Assembly (NCBI GenBank): GCA_037043015.1
Contig: CM073322.1
Span: forward strand, 34,431,364-34,495,363
Source: Bryum argenteum
Taxonomy: Eukaryota > Streptophyta > Bryopsida > Bryales > Bryaceae
Length of the DNA: 64,000 nt
Direction of reading: 5' to 3'
The notes under the pieces were generated by a model, which saw only the letters and a list, made by a program, of their open reading frames with translations, was not told the DNA's origin and made no database searches. Below are positions 1-10,864 of this stretch, piece by piece. The translations under genes were made by a program, and so were the position numbers. Each line of letters begins with the position of its first letter. Positions within the stretch are counted from its first letter, which is position 1.

Positions 1-4
1 GCTC

Positions 5-289
5 GTGGAAAACGTGGGTAAGACCCGGCCTAGCCCGATGACCCCTTTTCTTTATCACTTGTATAAGAAGGAGGAGGTCCTGACGGAGGAGGAGGTCTTG
101 ACGGAGGAGGAGGAGTCGAATTATGAGATTGCGCTGTCGTCCCAAAACAACGGCGTATTCGAATCGGAGGAAAGCGCGGACAGCAAGGCCGTATACTCCG
201 ACGATGAAGAGGACGAGGTCAGATCGGACGACGGGGACGTCCAACCGGACGCGCCACAAGAGCCGGCTCACGAGGCAACACCACCGTAG
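5..289 (+). CDS. Acidic coding fragment, unrecognised
   Basis: Open frame of 94 codons with two near-identical short Glu-rich repeats (EEVLTEEE) near residues 23-36 and an acidic Asp/Glu C-terminal half. It is probably the 3' part of an exon, because the window starts only four bases upstream. The next long frame (416-1387) is in the same phase, so the two may belong to one gene with an intron or untranslated stretch between them. I recognise no family. Composition suggests a nuclear or transposon accessory protein, which is inference only. Confidence 0.35.
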   Translation: MENVGKTRPSPMTPFLYHLYKKEEVLTEEEVLTEEEESNYEIALSSQNNGVFESEESADSKAVYSDDEEDEVRSDDGDVQPDAPQEPAHEATPP

Positions 290-415
290 ACGGGACCGGA
301 GGTAATTATTCTTCCGTCCCTGTCCCCTCCTAGGAACCCGACCGAGGCCGGAACCTAGACCGAGCACGCACAGGCTTCGAAGGCCGCGGATGAGGGAGAA
401 GTTACGGCCGAGTGG

Positions 416-1387
416 GTGAACCCCATGAATCCGAACGACCCCATACTTCCCCCACCCCTTAATCCGTCCGCCAACCATCCGGATCCTATGAGGCGAGCGT
501 GGCACCATTTTACGGAAGCCCGGTGTCAGTACTTCTTCTACCAAGAACTTATTGCGCACCTATGCAGACTGTTTGGAGTACAGACATTGTTGGAGGTGAA
601 ACAGAAGTGGGACTCCAAGCCGACCGAGGAGCAGTTCCGGCAGATAGAGAAGCAAATAACGAAACTTGCACTGGACAACAGGCGTCTTCGGGAGACGGTA
701 AGAAGAAGGGAGGAAGAACTCTTGATCGGCCGGCAGGCCGTGATGACGGCCAACGAGCAGGTCGTAAAGCTCGTCGAGATCTGCGAGACTCCGGCCGAGG
801 TACTTCAAAAGGCCAACCTGTACGAGGCCGTAATCTTGCAGTCGGAAGTTTTCAAGGCGGAGACTTTCCGGAAGTTCCTCTTGGCGGCGAAGACGTACGC
901 CACCAAGGTCAAGAAGAACAATGCCGAAGTCAAGGTATTGATCGACTCCGTACGAGAGCGGATGAAGGAGATGGTAACTCCGGCCTTCACGTCTACTCCT
1001 GCGAAGACTCCGAGGCCGGATCCGGTTAAAGTTGAGAGGACGGATGCTGGACCCTCCAGTCCGACCGACACGAAGGGCAAGTCTAAGGGGAAGACGGAGG
1101 AAGGAGCATCCGTCCCAGCGGATTCTCCGGCCAAGAACAGCCGTAACGCGAGGAGGAAGTTCACGTCCGAGGAATACGAGAAGTCTCCTGGAGCCCAGAA
1201 ACTTCACGACATCGGCCTCGAGCATTCAGAAGAAGAAGAGTTGAAGAGCGGGGACAACACGGACGAGGATTCAAGCGAGGACGAGTATATGATAACAAAT
1301 AAGGGCAAGAGGGTCAAGGCAGGACGGATCGCAGCCTCGCCACTAAAGCGGCCGAAGCACGGAGTTAGTTCGCGGAAGAAGAGGTAG
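416..1387 (+). CDS. Coiled-coil protein with basic tail, unknown family
   Basis: Frame of 323 codons ending in TAG. Residues 1-25 are Pro/Asn-rich. Residues 30-115 are rich in Arg, Glu, Lys and Gln with heptad-like spacing, which suggests a coiled coil. Residues 120-190 look helical. The remainder is low complexity with Ser/Pro/Lys tracts, an acidic patch near residue 275 and a strongly basic end (KRPKHGVSSRKKR) resembling a nuclear localisation signal. The overall plan of helix, acidic stretch and basic tail resembles the accessory proteins beside the transposase-like genes further right, but I see no clear sequence match. The first ATG of the frame is taken as start. The GC-rich coding composition contrasts with the AT-rich DNA after 4.9 kb. 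Confidence 0.45.
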   Translation: MNPMNPNDPILPPPLNPSANHPDPMRRAWHHFTEARCQYFFYQELIAHLCRLFGVQTLLEVKQKWDSKPTEEQFRQIEKQITKLALDNRRLRETVRRREEELLIGRQAVMTANEQVVKLVEICETPAEVLQKANLYEAVILQSEVFKAETFRKFLLAAKTYATKVKKNNAEVKVLIDSVRERMKEMVTPAFTSTPAKTPRPDPVKVERTDAGPSSPTDTKGKSKGKTEEGASVPADSPAKNSRNARRKFTSEEYEKSPGAQKLHDIGLEHSEEEELKSGDNTDEDSSEDEYMITNKGKRVKAGRIAASPLKRPKHGVSSRKKR

Positions 1388-2374
1388 GACGTACTTAGAG
1401 GTCGGCAGCTAGAGGACGGCCAGGGTTAGGAAGTCGGATTGGAATCCGGCCTAGGACAGTTTGAATATCTTTTTTTGGGGATGCGTGCCGCTTTTTGAGG
1501 AGTAGGCCTTGTAGGCCGGCGCCGCAATCCAGTTAGGTTTCTAAGTCGTTGACTTAAAAGTACTTACAGGTGGAAGTATTGTCACCTAAAACATTCCTTG
1601 CTTAAGTGTTAATCAAACCTTCTTATGTGCATATGCGGTGTGATCATTTCTCTGTCTCCTTTTTGGTTGAGTGCTTGGAAAGTCGTATCTACCGTGTCTG
1701 GGTTGTGAGTTGGGAGTTAGGAATCCGGATTCTTTGTTAGATCGTTTCTGTGGAGTTGAGGTCGGGTTGGGCGTATTCTTGAGTGCCTTGTGTCTTGAAC
1801 TGGTCTAGGTGTCTGAGAGAGGGAAAGATCTGTGGTAAACACTTTACGGTCTGGGAGGGTCTGGGAGTAGAGTGTGTGAGGCCGGATTCCAATCCGACCT
1901 CCAGCTGCCACGGACTTGGGTTCCTCAGTAGTCTCAGAGGACGGATCAAGCACAGTACGTGACCGGAATACGTGTAGACGTCTTCTAGCCGGATTCGGAG
2001 CTCTTGGAGTCTGTCATTGTAGTAAGTGTGATAGGGTAACCAGGATGGCCTGCATGACCTGCTAATTTGGACGGCTAGGACGGATTAGTTGTGAGGACGT
2101 AATGTGTGCCGAAGTGGGTGTTTGTAAGGAAAGAGTCTAAGTGTGGAAGTTTCTGCCACGGTAAACATAAGGGAAAGAGTCTTTGTGCATCCCCTCTTAC
2201 AAGGGGATACCCTTGCCATGCAAGGCTAAAACATTAGTTGGGACTAGGAACGTTTGGGAGTTGGTTGTTTTAGGGCTACTTCATCTTGGTCACTTCACAG
2301 AATCCCTGGAACGATACACGAGTCACCTAAACACGGGTTTTACACCAATAAACGTGTAAGGGAAGATAAAGTAA
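1388..2374. other. Non-coding stretch with CGGATT palindromes
   Basis: No convincing gene. It holds three short palindromic or mutually inverted sites built on CGGATT/AATCCG (listed separately) and a few small hairpins near 2,190-2,225. Confidence 0.5.
1432..1898. repeat. Possible third palindrome family (CGGATTNNAATCCG)
   Basis: The site at 1432-1450 (TCGGATTGGAATCCGGC) and the site at 1880-1898 are reverse complements of each other, and each is itself a near-palindrome. A perfect 12-bp palindrome GAATCCGGATTC lies at 1721-1732. By analogy with the A and B palindromes to the right, these could be the private sites of a third element whose end lies just left of or inside the window. Three copies are too few to prove this. 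Confidence 0.35.
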
Positions 2375-2707
2375 ATACATGGCATCCGACATGGACTATC
2401 CGTAGAAGAACTTCGTCAGCGTCTTTATACCGCCCAACGTCATGTTAATCGATCCGGCAATCCATCTAGCCTCAACAAGGTAGTTATCGATTTCCCTGAA
2501 GCAGAAGCTTACTGTACGCATGACGCCCACTTGGAAGGGGCAGAGATTCCTAGTTCCAGGAAACGTAAGGCTGATGTTCCCATTGGTGTTGAAGATGAAA
2601 CTCATCGACCTGACACCGTGAACTACTCACGTCCTCGAATAGGGAGAAGAGTCACACGAGCTCTTGCTGAGAATCTCAGTCCTATCCACGAAGAAGATGA
2701 AGTTTAG
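2375..2707 (+). CDS. Coding fragment of unknown function
   Basis: Frame of 110 codons without a start codon, ending in TAG at 2705-2707. It encodes a hydrophilic segment beginning LSVEELRQRLYTAQRHVN after a few residues, then a basic stretch (SRKRKADV) and an acidic C-terminus (IHEEDEV). It looks like the last exon of a gene or a transposon remnant. The SWIM-finger frame at 3.95 kb lies downstream on the same strand but is separated by more than 1 kb of non-coding DNA. I do not recognise a family. Confidence 0.35.
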   Translation: MHGIRHGLSVEELRQRLYTAQRHVNRSGNPSSLNKVVIDFPEAEAYCTHDAHLEGAEIPSSRKRKADVPIGVEDETHRPDTVNYSRPRIGRRVTRALAENLSPIHEEDEV

Positions 2708-3952
2708 GAGCAACCGCTAGAACCGTCCTCTTCTCCTGGTCCTAGTGTCGCGGCCCTAATTACTCCCAACTCTTTTTCTTCAAGTAAGCCTTACTTGGTA
2801 GCGGAATCACGGCTTACTTTGTTGGTAGCAACCAGCCACAACTTAGCTAACACTGCACATGCCAAGCACACACAATGTTAGCACCATTTCTAGTCAAGGT
2901 GTCTAACCCACCTTGACTCCCCCAACTCATTACCCGGAACCCGTAAACCGGAACTCTCACAAAACACATGGGCATGCCACTTGGTGGCACGGGGCGGCCT
3001 TCCACACATGTCCAAGCTCCCAAGGGTGGCACTACTCACCCCCGGAGCTAACCGCCCTTGCATATTGTCCAACTCCCCACTAGTCCCCTTCCATTCATGT
3101 CTACACTCTCCATTCGGGACATTACCGGAAACCGGCACTACTTTTCACGGGGACTAGTTTGGAGCGGGACACTTTTCCAACCCAATGTTTCGGGATGCAC
3201 ACCACAAGCATCCCATATTGCCCAAGGTGCGGGAGTGAGGCTCCATCCCAAGCCTCACCCCTTAGAGCCACCCCGGCTCTCCTCGGCACCATGTGGAAGT
3301 GAGGAGGGAGACCACCCCTCCTCATAGTACTCTCTGGAGTCTTCGGTAGGCCCCCCCGCTCTTGTGTTGAGAGGCCTTCCGTGACACACTTTTGTTTTGG
3401 AAGACCACCCGTTTTTGCCTTAGCCTCAAAAACGGGCCGTATCTTCTTCTCGGGCTAACTTGTAGCTCAGTTATCCAGATGGGACGTGCGAGCCCATTTT
3501 CGACATTTACTCTTTGAGTAGATGTCGATAGACTCCTCACTTGTCCCAATCGGAGCTTCCATGTGGGAGCTATGCTCCTCTGAACATTCGGGAGTCCCGA
3601 GAGGCAGCAGTCCCGGAGTCCCGAAGTCCCGATGCTTTGGAGAGCCATATCTCCCAAAGCATTGCTTTGCTCCTCACGAGCCTTAGCATTTTGGAAAGCT
3701 CTTGTCCAGAGCTTTCCAAAGACATGCAACATGCCGCCATCCAAGAAGGACGACATTTTGAGTCCCGAAAGGCAACACTCCCGAGTCTCGGAGTGTCCCG
3801 GAATGCGCTCCAACTTTGGAGAGCCATATCTCATGACTCACATTTCCAAATTGCGCGTTCTTTGGACCTATGGGTGCGTGCTTGAATAAGGTTTCCAACC
3901 ATGTAAAGCACACCACCAAGTTCGTCCCGAGCACGACGCCATTGCGTGCTGT
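2708..3952. other. Non-coding, GC-rich, with a degenerate duplication
   Basis: No supported gene. Segments near 3,580-3,670 and 3,757-3,840 are diverged copies of one unit: each has a run of GAGTCCCGA-like words followed by TTTGGAGAGCCATATCTC. Several short open frames here overlap on both strands and look like chance frames in GC-rich repeat DNA. Confidence 0.45.
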
Positions 3953-4978
3953 TTGCTCGGGACTCCCCTTGGTCACTTCACCATGTCTCTTGCCAAGCCC
4001 GGGACGTCACTCCCGGGGTCCTCTTGGCTCACCACGGTGTTCGGACATCCTTTTGAAAGGGATGTGACACCTAGTATTCAGCGCGTCATTGCTATCCAAG
4101 AGACGAGAGTGAATGAGCGTCTATGGCACATTGCCCGTTTGAAAGAATCCTCATCTAAGGCTTGCTGGGGTATTATGGCTAAGACCAGGAAGAAATGCGA
4201 ATCCCGCATTGTCCAGAACGGGAAGACGACCGCAGCTCCAACCTACACCGGAGTATGGCAGCGTCCTCAAGAAGGTCCAAAAAAAATTGATCAGTTTTTC
4301 TTTTGTCCAGACGACATTGAGCGTTGTGTGAAGGGCAGTCGTCGTAAATGGATTGAGCCGTTCTCTCGGAAACAAGGTCGACCGCCTATTCCCTCAGTTT
4401 GGCCCGTGAAGATTGGGACTAATCTCACACTGGATGAAATTGAGGCGTTGGAGAATGCGGGTTTTCGGCTCCCACAAAAGGAACGCCTTCCTCTCAACCG
4501 CACATTCAATACTTCTGCCCCACCGAGAGACTTGTCACATATTCCAGTGCCGGACAAGGCTGATGTGTACCCCAAATCACGCAAGTCTAAAGTTCTTCGA
4601 CGCATCAAGGCTGTGACTCCGAAACACATGAAGAACATTGATTCAGCTCATGCCATGGAGGCAAAAATACTCGAGGTGACCATGATACCACAACCTGGAT
4701 TTGGATGTATCGTTGATTTGGAGTCGGATTCACAGTCTATCTATAAACTATCTCTAAGTGAGAACCCTGAGTGTTTTTGCCCGGTGTTCAAAAAAACCAT
4801 AACTAAGTTAGGACGAAAAGGCGAACCGTATAGACATTGCAAGCACCTATACTTTGTGTTGGTATTGGTATGCAAATTTGATATTGATAGAGACCTCTTC
4901 ATCCATGCGCCCACCCTCAATTTCAACGAGGTGAAAATGATTCTAGAGAGGGGAATCCTAGACCAAGTTAGAGAGTAG
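3953..4978 (+). CDS. SWIM-type zinc-finger protein
   Basis: Frame of 341 codons. A SWIM motif (CxC...CxH) is visible: Cys pair in ECFC at about residues 273-275 and CKH at about residues 296-298, separated by a Lys/Arg-rich loop. SWIM fingers bind DNA or protein and are common in plant MULE/FAR1-type transposases and their domesticated relatives, but no catalytic transposase domain precedes this one. Residues 80-190 are basic and hydrophilic. The first 35 residues read like upstream non-coding sequence, so the true start may be an internal Met (for example near 4,174) or an upstream exon. It could be a host gene or the C-terminal exon of a transposon gene. Confidence 0.55.
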   Translation: MLGTPLGHFTMSLAKPGTSLPGSSWLTTVFGHPFERDVTPSIQRVIAIQETRVNERLWHIARLKESSSKACWGIMAKTRKKCESRIVQNGKTTAAPTYTGVWQRPQEGPKKIDQFFFCPDDIERCVKGSRRKWIEPFSRKQGRPPIPSVWPVKIGTNLTLDEIEALENAGFRLPQKERLPLNRTFNTSAPPRDLSHIPVPDKADVYPKSRKSKVLRRIKAVTPKHMKNIDSAHAMEAKILEVTMIPQPGFGCIVDLESDSQSIYKLSLSENPECFCPVFKKTITKLGRKGEPYRHCKHLYFVLVLVCKFDIDRDLFIHAPTLNFNEVKMILERGILDQVRE

Positions 4979-5393
4979 ACTATTTCAAGGTCACATTACG
5001 TAAACCAACATCCACATCTACCCGTTCTATATGTTATCCCTGTAATCGTGTGTTTCACACGTTAATTATTTTGATTTCAGCGTTTTACAAAAGTCAATAA
5101 ATGTATCCCTATTTACAAAAATTTATGAATTGCTATACAACTTCGACTTTTGATTTCACAGTTATAAGATATTAGTCTACTCTGTAAGATTCTTAAATGT
5201 CTCTTAACGTTTAAGTCCACCGAATTTCAGAATTTTTAGCCTCATCTCCACGGGTTCAGGAACACTAAACCACGGTAATAAGTCAAGAATATTCGAATAT
5301 TCTTGCAAATATTCTAGAAATAATAGCAAAATGTTATTTTTAGAAATTTTTTTACTAAAAATAACAACTCACTGCTCAAATCTCTGAAATTTT
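4979..5393. other. AT-rich intergenic DNA
   Basis: No gene or repeat recognised. It includes a short ATTCGAATATTCTTGCAAATATTCT hairpin-like tract near 5,290-5,315 (described here only by its AT-rich inverted words) and a GCTCACCGCTC tandem run just downstream at about 5,403-5,430. Confidence 0.4.
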
Positions 5394-6793
5394 ATGGCTC
5401 AACGCTCACCGCTCACCGCTCTCCGCTCACACCGTAGCTACGTCCCCCTCAGCTTGAGTGTGCAAACACTGCTTGCACAAGTCGATGCCGCCGAAGCTGA
5501 CAGAGGAGCCTTGGATACTCGTGTCAGGGAGTTAGAAGTCGAAAATGAACGCAAGCTGAGAGCAGCCAACGCGGAGATACGCGAAAGGGACGACAAGCTG
5601 TTTCAGACTCAGCGTGACCTGCAGCAAGCCACCGAAGACGGACAGCTGTCGGCCAACAGGGTAAGCATTTTGGAGCGTGATTTGCAGACTGCCAATAATT
5701 GCATTCGCACCATCGAACAGGAGCGAGATCACGCTCACAACCACGTCAAGGCACTGGAGGACGATTAGGCAGCTCTCCGAGCACAGTAACAGCTCCTCTG
5801 CGATACTCACCAACGTTGTCAACATGGAGCCCCTGCGGATGCTATGCAGCAAAAAGAGCTGCAAAACAACATCGAGAATTTCGAGGCCAACAAGAGGCTA
5901 TGGGTTAACAATACCGCCAATGCTATTGCGTCAAACATGTTTGACAATATGTGCAAATACCCGGCTAGCCAACAGTTGCCAGAAGATTTTGTTACGCAGT
6001 GTGTCGACCAAGTGCTACGGGATTAGGGTTGGATGAACCAGATTACAATGGTTCCTATGACAACACCCTCAGCCTCGAAGCCGTCGACACAGCCAACACT
6101 GGCAATATGGCGGAAGAAGTGAGCCAGAATCCGACCTTTGCTCAAGACACAGAGGTACCCACGGTGGGAGACCAAGCTGCCCCTGTCGACACCGTAGTCC
6201 ACGAAGAAAGGTTTCAGGTGGTACAAATCGATCAAAATGCAGAGCAGGTACACGTACCGGATCACTTCACTGATGCCGATGATACGCCACTGCCCTCCCC
6301 GATGCAGCCAGCCCAAACTGAGAGTGCGCCCAGCCATTCTTCCTCGCCAAAAGTCACGTCGCCAAACTCTCAACGCACATCGGTAAACACGCCTCCTAAA
6401 TCATTTGCTGATCATAGAAAGCATTTGATTGGATTGTCAGACGATGCATCGTGGGGTGTAACAACAGGGGATACCAGCGAAGACTTAGAAGAGATCAACG
6501 ACGCCCAGGAGGAGGTCTGCAAGTACTTCCTCGAAAACCCGGACTTAGCCCGTAAGTTTTCCAATCCTGAAGCCAACGATGTCAACTGTCCAGGGTGTAA
6601 CAAGATGTTGGGCAAGACCGTCCACGACATCTACACCCACGCCACCAATGTACAGGACAAACATTTGCTACATCGAGGCATAGCTGAGGCCATCAAAGTC
6701 ATCTATGACGGCCAAGTGCCCCCTCGACGCGGAAACCAGGTACCTCGCGAGGTCACTCGACCTAACCGACGACCTGCAGAGCGAACTTCTTGA
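5394..6793 (+). pseudogene. Decayed coiled-coil / CxxC zinc-finger gene
   Basis: Two long plus-strand coding blocks, 5394-5768 and 5999-6793, read as one interrupted gene. The first block has dense heptads (VRELEVENERKLRAANAE) typical of a long coiled coil. The second is acidic and Ser/Pro-rich, then has a Cys/His cluster near 6,588-6,645 (NCPGCNKML followed by YTHATN) resembling the zinc fingers seen next to XS-type or transposon proteins, and a basic end. The blocks are in different frames with intervening stops, so this is either a multi-exon gene or a pseudogene. I recognise no exact family. No catalytic domain is visible. Confidence 0.4.
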
Positions 6794-7654
6794 CGTTGAC
6801 CAATCCGGGGACGGATTGCGCTCTCACAAGGACGGCAAAATGTTACCGTAGCCAACGTTGCCAACAGGGTGGTCGCGGCCAAGTCGGGAGGATAGGAGCC
6901 ACCGAACGGCAGCAGGGACTTCGGGCGCATCCGCTACTTAAGAGCGTAGTCAACAGGATAGTCATCGGTTGTTTTTTAGGCATTGAGATAGGAATCAGGA
7001 GGAAATGCATTGTACTCTTATTCCATTATCAATACAAAGGCCATAGCCGATCTTCTCTCTACCACCCCGTATTTTGTTGTGCATGATCAAGAAGTCTAAC
7101 TATCTCTGACTACTTTCCTCGCATGCTGCTCCTTGCTCAACGTACACTTCCGCTGCCTTCGACTCCCACGCAGGCCGTAATTGAAACTGAAAGATCTCCT
7201 TCTCTCCTCTCTGTGCTGCACAGGTAACGGCCATCGTGAGTCAACGTTGGCAGCATCGACACTCTGCTCCACTCTCTCTCTCTCTCCCTCGCGGGCCTTA
7301 GCTCCTCGAGCACTTACTGTCGACTTACTCGAGCACTTTCTGTCGAGTTGAGTCAGTCTTACTCCCACTCTCCGGTGACCTCGTTGGCATCTCTGGTCGT
7401 TGCTACTTCCCTCTCTCGAAAACCCCATCAATGGACCCAAGCCAACGTTGCGTTAACATCAGAGGCCACAGTAGTCTAACATATGGTCAACGCTGTCTTG
7501 GGTGGTTTGGTTAGACCCCCCCCGGGTGTTTCCTTAACACCAGCTGCACACACACTTCCCCAAGGGTGAAAGCACACTAGGGGGGGTACACTTTTGAACA
7601 ATCTTGCTCAAAAATGGTGAGTACTTACTGTACTTACCGTACTATTTTAACCTC
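6794..7654. other. Non-coding stretch
   Basis: No gene supported. It contains a CT-rich tract (7,268-7,290) and a C-run near 7,518. Its right end borders the terminal-like motif at 7,655. Confidence 0.4.
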
Positions 7655-7703
7655 AATTCCGTTAAAATGGCAATATTCCGGTAAAATGGCACACTTTTGG
7701 GGT
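7655..7703 (+). repeat. Terminal-like motif, probable left end of family A DNA
   Basis: It starts AATTCCGTTAAAATGG, continues CAATATTCCGGTAAAATGG and ends in TTTTGGGGTG. The opening words closely resemble element B's inverted end (AATTCGTTATAATGGGAATA). A close inverted match lies at 37,637-37,678 and a direct match at 39,490-39,533. It is the leftmost place where A-type end sequence occurs and lies outside all A palindromes, so it is the best candidate for an A terminus. The assignment is inferred from similarity. Confidence 0.5.
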
Positions 7704-8635
7704 GAAAAAATGAGGAAATCATGAAGAAATATACGTAAAATGGGGACGTTGTGGGGATAATATGGAAAAAAGGGAGTCATTTTAGCAGAATTGTCAAGCC
7801 AACACCAGAAAACATAGAAGGAATTTGGCCAAAAATACCAAGATTCAACTGAGATTCGATGCAAAGCATCGAAAGTTTGTGCAGTATGCACGAATTATCA
7901 ACTCATTATTGAGAATCATCACCAGAGTATTGAACTGCAGTCCTGAATCAACACACACTACTGGAACTTTCAAGTTCTATTTCCTAATATAAATGGTATT
8001 GCACCTCCCCTCCTCTATCCTATAATAAGACCCTCCATTAGAATAAGTCACCACACAACGTATCAGAGAAGAATTTCGCAAGAACAAGGTGAATTCCAAC
8101 ACATTCTTGAGGATCATTTCATCACCAGCGTTTCCGAAATGCAGTCCTGAAACATTATTACACGGTACTAGAACTTTCAAGCTTTATTTCCTAATATAAG
8201 TGCAACTACATCTTCCTCGCTTCCTCCTCGAAGTACATCTTGTACTCCTACCTACAAGGACGTTCTCTCATAAAACAACTATGAATGATCACGGATGTCG
8301 AAGTGCATTGGTTGCAAACGGTCGTCCGCCCTTGCGAAGAGTGCACTTCAACAATTGGATACAGCACAGGTGTCGAATGTAGGAACCTCCTTCTGACTAA
8401 TCTACCCTACACCATTCTTACCTACCGAGTGATAGATGGAGAGGATCTAAAGAAGGACGCTTCTCGCTTGAGCGACGACAAAGTCAGAGGATCTGAAGAC
8501 AAATACTATGCAACCTCCTAGGCTCGCAATGAATCTTTATTATCCGGAACTCGTACTTGAGGCTTTTGCTTCCACAACCCATGTTTCAGCCTGTTGGACA
8601 AACGCAAGAGTGATACGACAGATGAATCTCATTTT
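7704..8635. other. Non-coding, A-subterminal region
   Basis: No gene supported. A segment near 7,905-7,995 (TGAGAATCATCACCAG... to TTCCTAATATAA) recurs diverged near 8,105-8,200, giving a duplicated unit of about 200 bp. Confidence 0.4.
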
Positions 8636-9900
8636 TCCCCTTAGTGTCATTGGTGGGTTCCCCCACATCTGTGTATCGCTTCATTGTTCCCGGCTCCGTT
8701 AGTCCATGCTCCGCGACGAACTTCGCCCCTTGCTCTTCTTCCCGTAAGTGTTGGGGCTGAAATTCGATGGGTAGAATGCGAAAATAATGCATTTGACAAT
8801 GCCCCTTTCAACTTTCTATTTTTATTTCCCCTTCAATTCATACAATCTACTCCCAGACATGACATGCGGAGAGGAATGAAACGAAGGGGAAATAAAAGAA
8901 GAGAGTCGAGGCCATGGTACAGACGAAATATGTTCTGGAGTTATCTCTTGGGATGTATAAAATTCATTGATTCATGCACCGAAAGAGATGACTCAAGAGC
9001 ATTGTGTTTGTTCCATGGCCTCGGCTCTCTACTTATATTCCCCCCTCGCTTCATACCGCTGCGCTTTCATGTTATGCAGTTTCTGATCCCACAACCTGCG
9101 TTTCCGCCAAGAGGACCGACGCAATAGAGATACCACGGATGAACCTGTCTGGTGGAAGCCCTTTTTCTTTTTCTCCTTTGTTTCATTTGTGGGCTCCTGC
9201 ACATTTGCGTATCGCATCATCGATCCCGAGTTCCCGACCTCGTCGTTCCGTACTCCTCGACAAACTTCGCTCCCTGCTATTCTTGCCGCAAGTGTTGGGA
9301 CGGAAATCGAAGGCGTGGAATGCGAAAATAATCCACTTGACTCTGCAAAGAGAATCGACATATTGCTCAGAACCCCATTGTAGTTTCGTGCCTGCAAGCA
9401 AATCCTGTTTACATGAACTAATACTGTTCAACCTTTTCGCATTTTCGCTCGTTCTCCATCCTGCGTCATTTTTATTTCCCCTTCGTTTCATTGGTGGGTT
9501 CCTCTACATCTGCATCCCTCTTCTTCGATCCCGGCCTCGTCAGTCCAAAATCCTCGACGAACTTCGCTCTCCTGCTCTTCTTGCCGTAAGTGTTGCAGCA
9601 GAAATCCAATGCGTGGAATGCAAAAATAATCCACTTCCTGTTTTTATTTCCCCTTCGATTTATATAATCTGCTCTCCACACATGACATGCGGAGAGGGAT
9701 GAAACGAAGGGGAAATAAAAGTAGAGAGTCGGGGCCATGGTACAAACAAAATATGTTCTGAAGTTATCTCTTGGGATGTATATAATTGAGTGATAAATGC
9801 AGCGAAAGAGATGACTCAAGAGCATTGTGTTTGTTTCATGGCCCCAACTCTCTACTTTTATTCTCCCCTCGCTCCATACCGCTGCGCATTCAAATTATGC
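8636..9900. repeat. Dispersed repeat block with nested hairpins
   Basis: A unit of about 160 bp beginning CCCCTTAGTGTCATTGGTGG and ending with GCGAAAATAATGCA-like words occurs at about 8,636-8,800, 9,173-9,345 and 9,478-9,640. A second unit of about 230 bp occurs at 8,820-9,050 and 9,635-9,862. Each copy of the second unit contains two hairpins: TTTATTTCCCCTTCG pairs with CGAAGGGGAAATAAA, and TAGAGAGTCGGGGCCATGG pairs with a copy about 100 bp downstream. Open frames here are by-products of the repeats. Confidence 0.6.
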
Positions 9901-10864
9901 AGATTTTGTCCTTCATCTAGAGAGCTACTCAATGAGCGAACACTCCATAGTCTCATTAATTCCCCTTAGTTTCATTGAATGGCTTTGCGCTCTCCACCTC
10001 AGTAGCCTTGTTTTTTTCCCTGAGTTTCATTCATCTTAAGAGATGAATCAGGGGGAAAAGCCAGGGAAAGACATCCACCCTCCAATTGTGCTCCGATATT
10101 TGCGGTGGAGTCAGAAGTAAGCGGGTGTACTTGCGAAACATTCTCTTGAGGAAACCGTTAATCACACATCGTCTCTTGAATGCTCCTTCTCCAATAGTCA
10201 CAACATCATCACAAATCTCAACGGCCGCCCAAAACTGTGCCAAGTTGGAGTGAGGGTCACAGTACTGCTAGTTTAAGGTCGTTCCGGACCCCGGATCTCA
10301 ACGACGGATATGAACGTGAACCATGAAAATCACGCGATTGAATAGTAGGTACCGATACACCAAAAACGCGACGTCAGACATATCGTTTTTTTCCCTTAGT
10401 TTCATTCAAGTCGTGAAACGACTCTACCTCACTCGCCAGCGACCGATTAGCTTCGTACGTGAAAATATATGGCTTCGAGCTTATTCCTGTCACGTTGGCT
10501 TCCCTTGGGGTGCATCACCTTGGTGGAGCACTGCCTGACTGACGAGATACCCATTCCCCCCCCCCCCCCGGAAGAGTTGAGTAAGATAAAGAACATTGTT
10601 ACCGCCACCGGTCCGTTCCTTTGCCATCTTGTATCCATCATGGAACTAGGAAGGCTTCGAACTCTACAAACGAGACGGAGTACTTCGTAATTTACCAAGT
10701 ATTTGGCCCCTCGTACATCTCCAAGTCCAAGTCCGTACATGCTCGCAGTGACTATATCTATACATTTAGGGCCACAATCTTATTTTCAACCTCTTTTGAT
10801 CTCATATCGATTACGTGGATGAGCAACCATAAACCTCATTTGTTCTTCCCAATCCAGTGACGGA
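9901..10864. other. Non-coding, with degenerate A palindrome and poly-C run
   Basis: No gene supported. A degenerate A-type palindrome lies at 10,217-10,237, a TAGTTTAAGGTCGTTCCGGA repeat word at about 10,269 recurs three more times to 11.6 kb, and an uninterrupted C-run sits at about 10,557-10,569. Confidence 0.45.

Noticed and set aside
5394-6793. A retroelement structural gene
   Set aside because: No reverse transcriptase, integrase or terminal repeats were found nearby, so a coiled-coil gene remnant is all that can be said.
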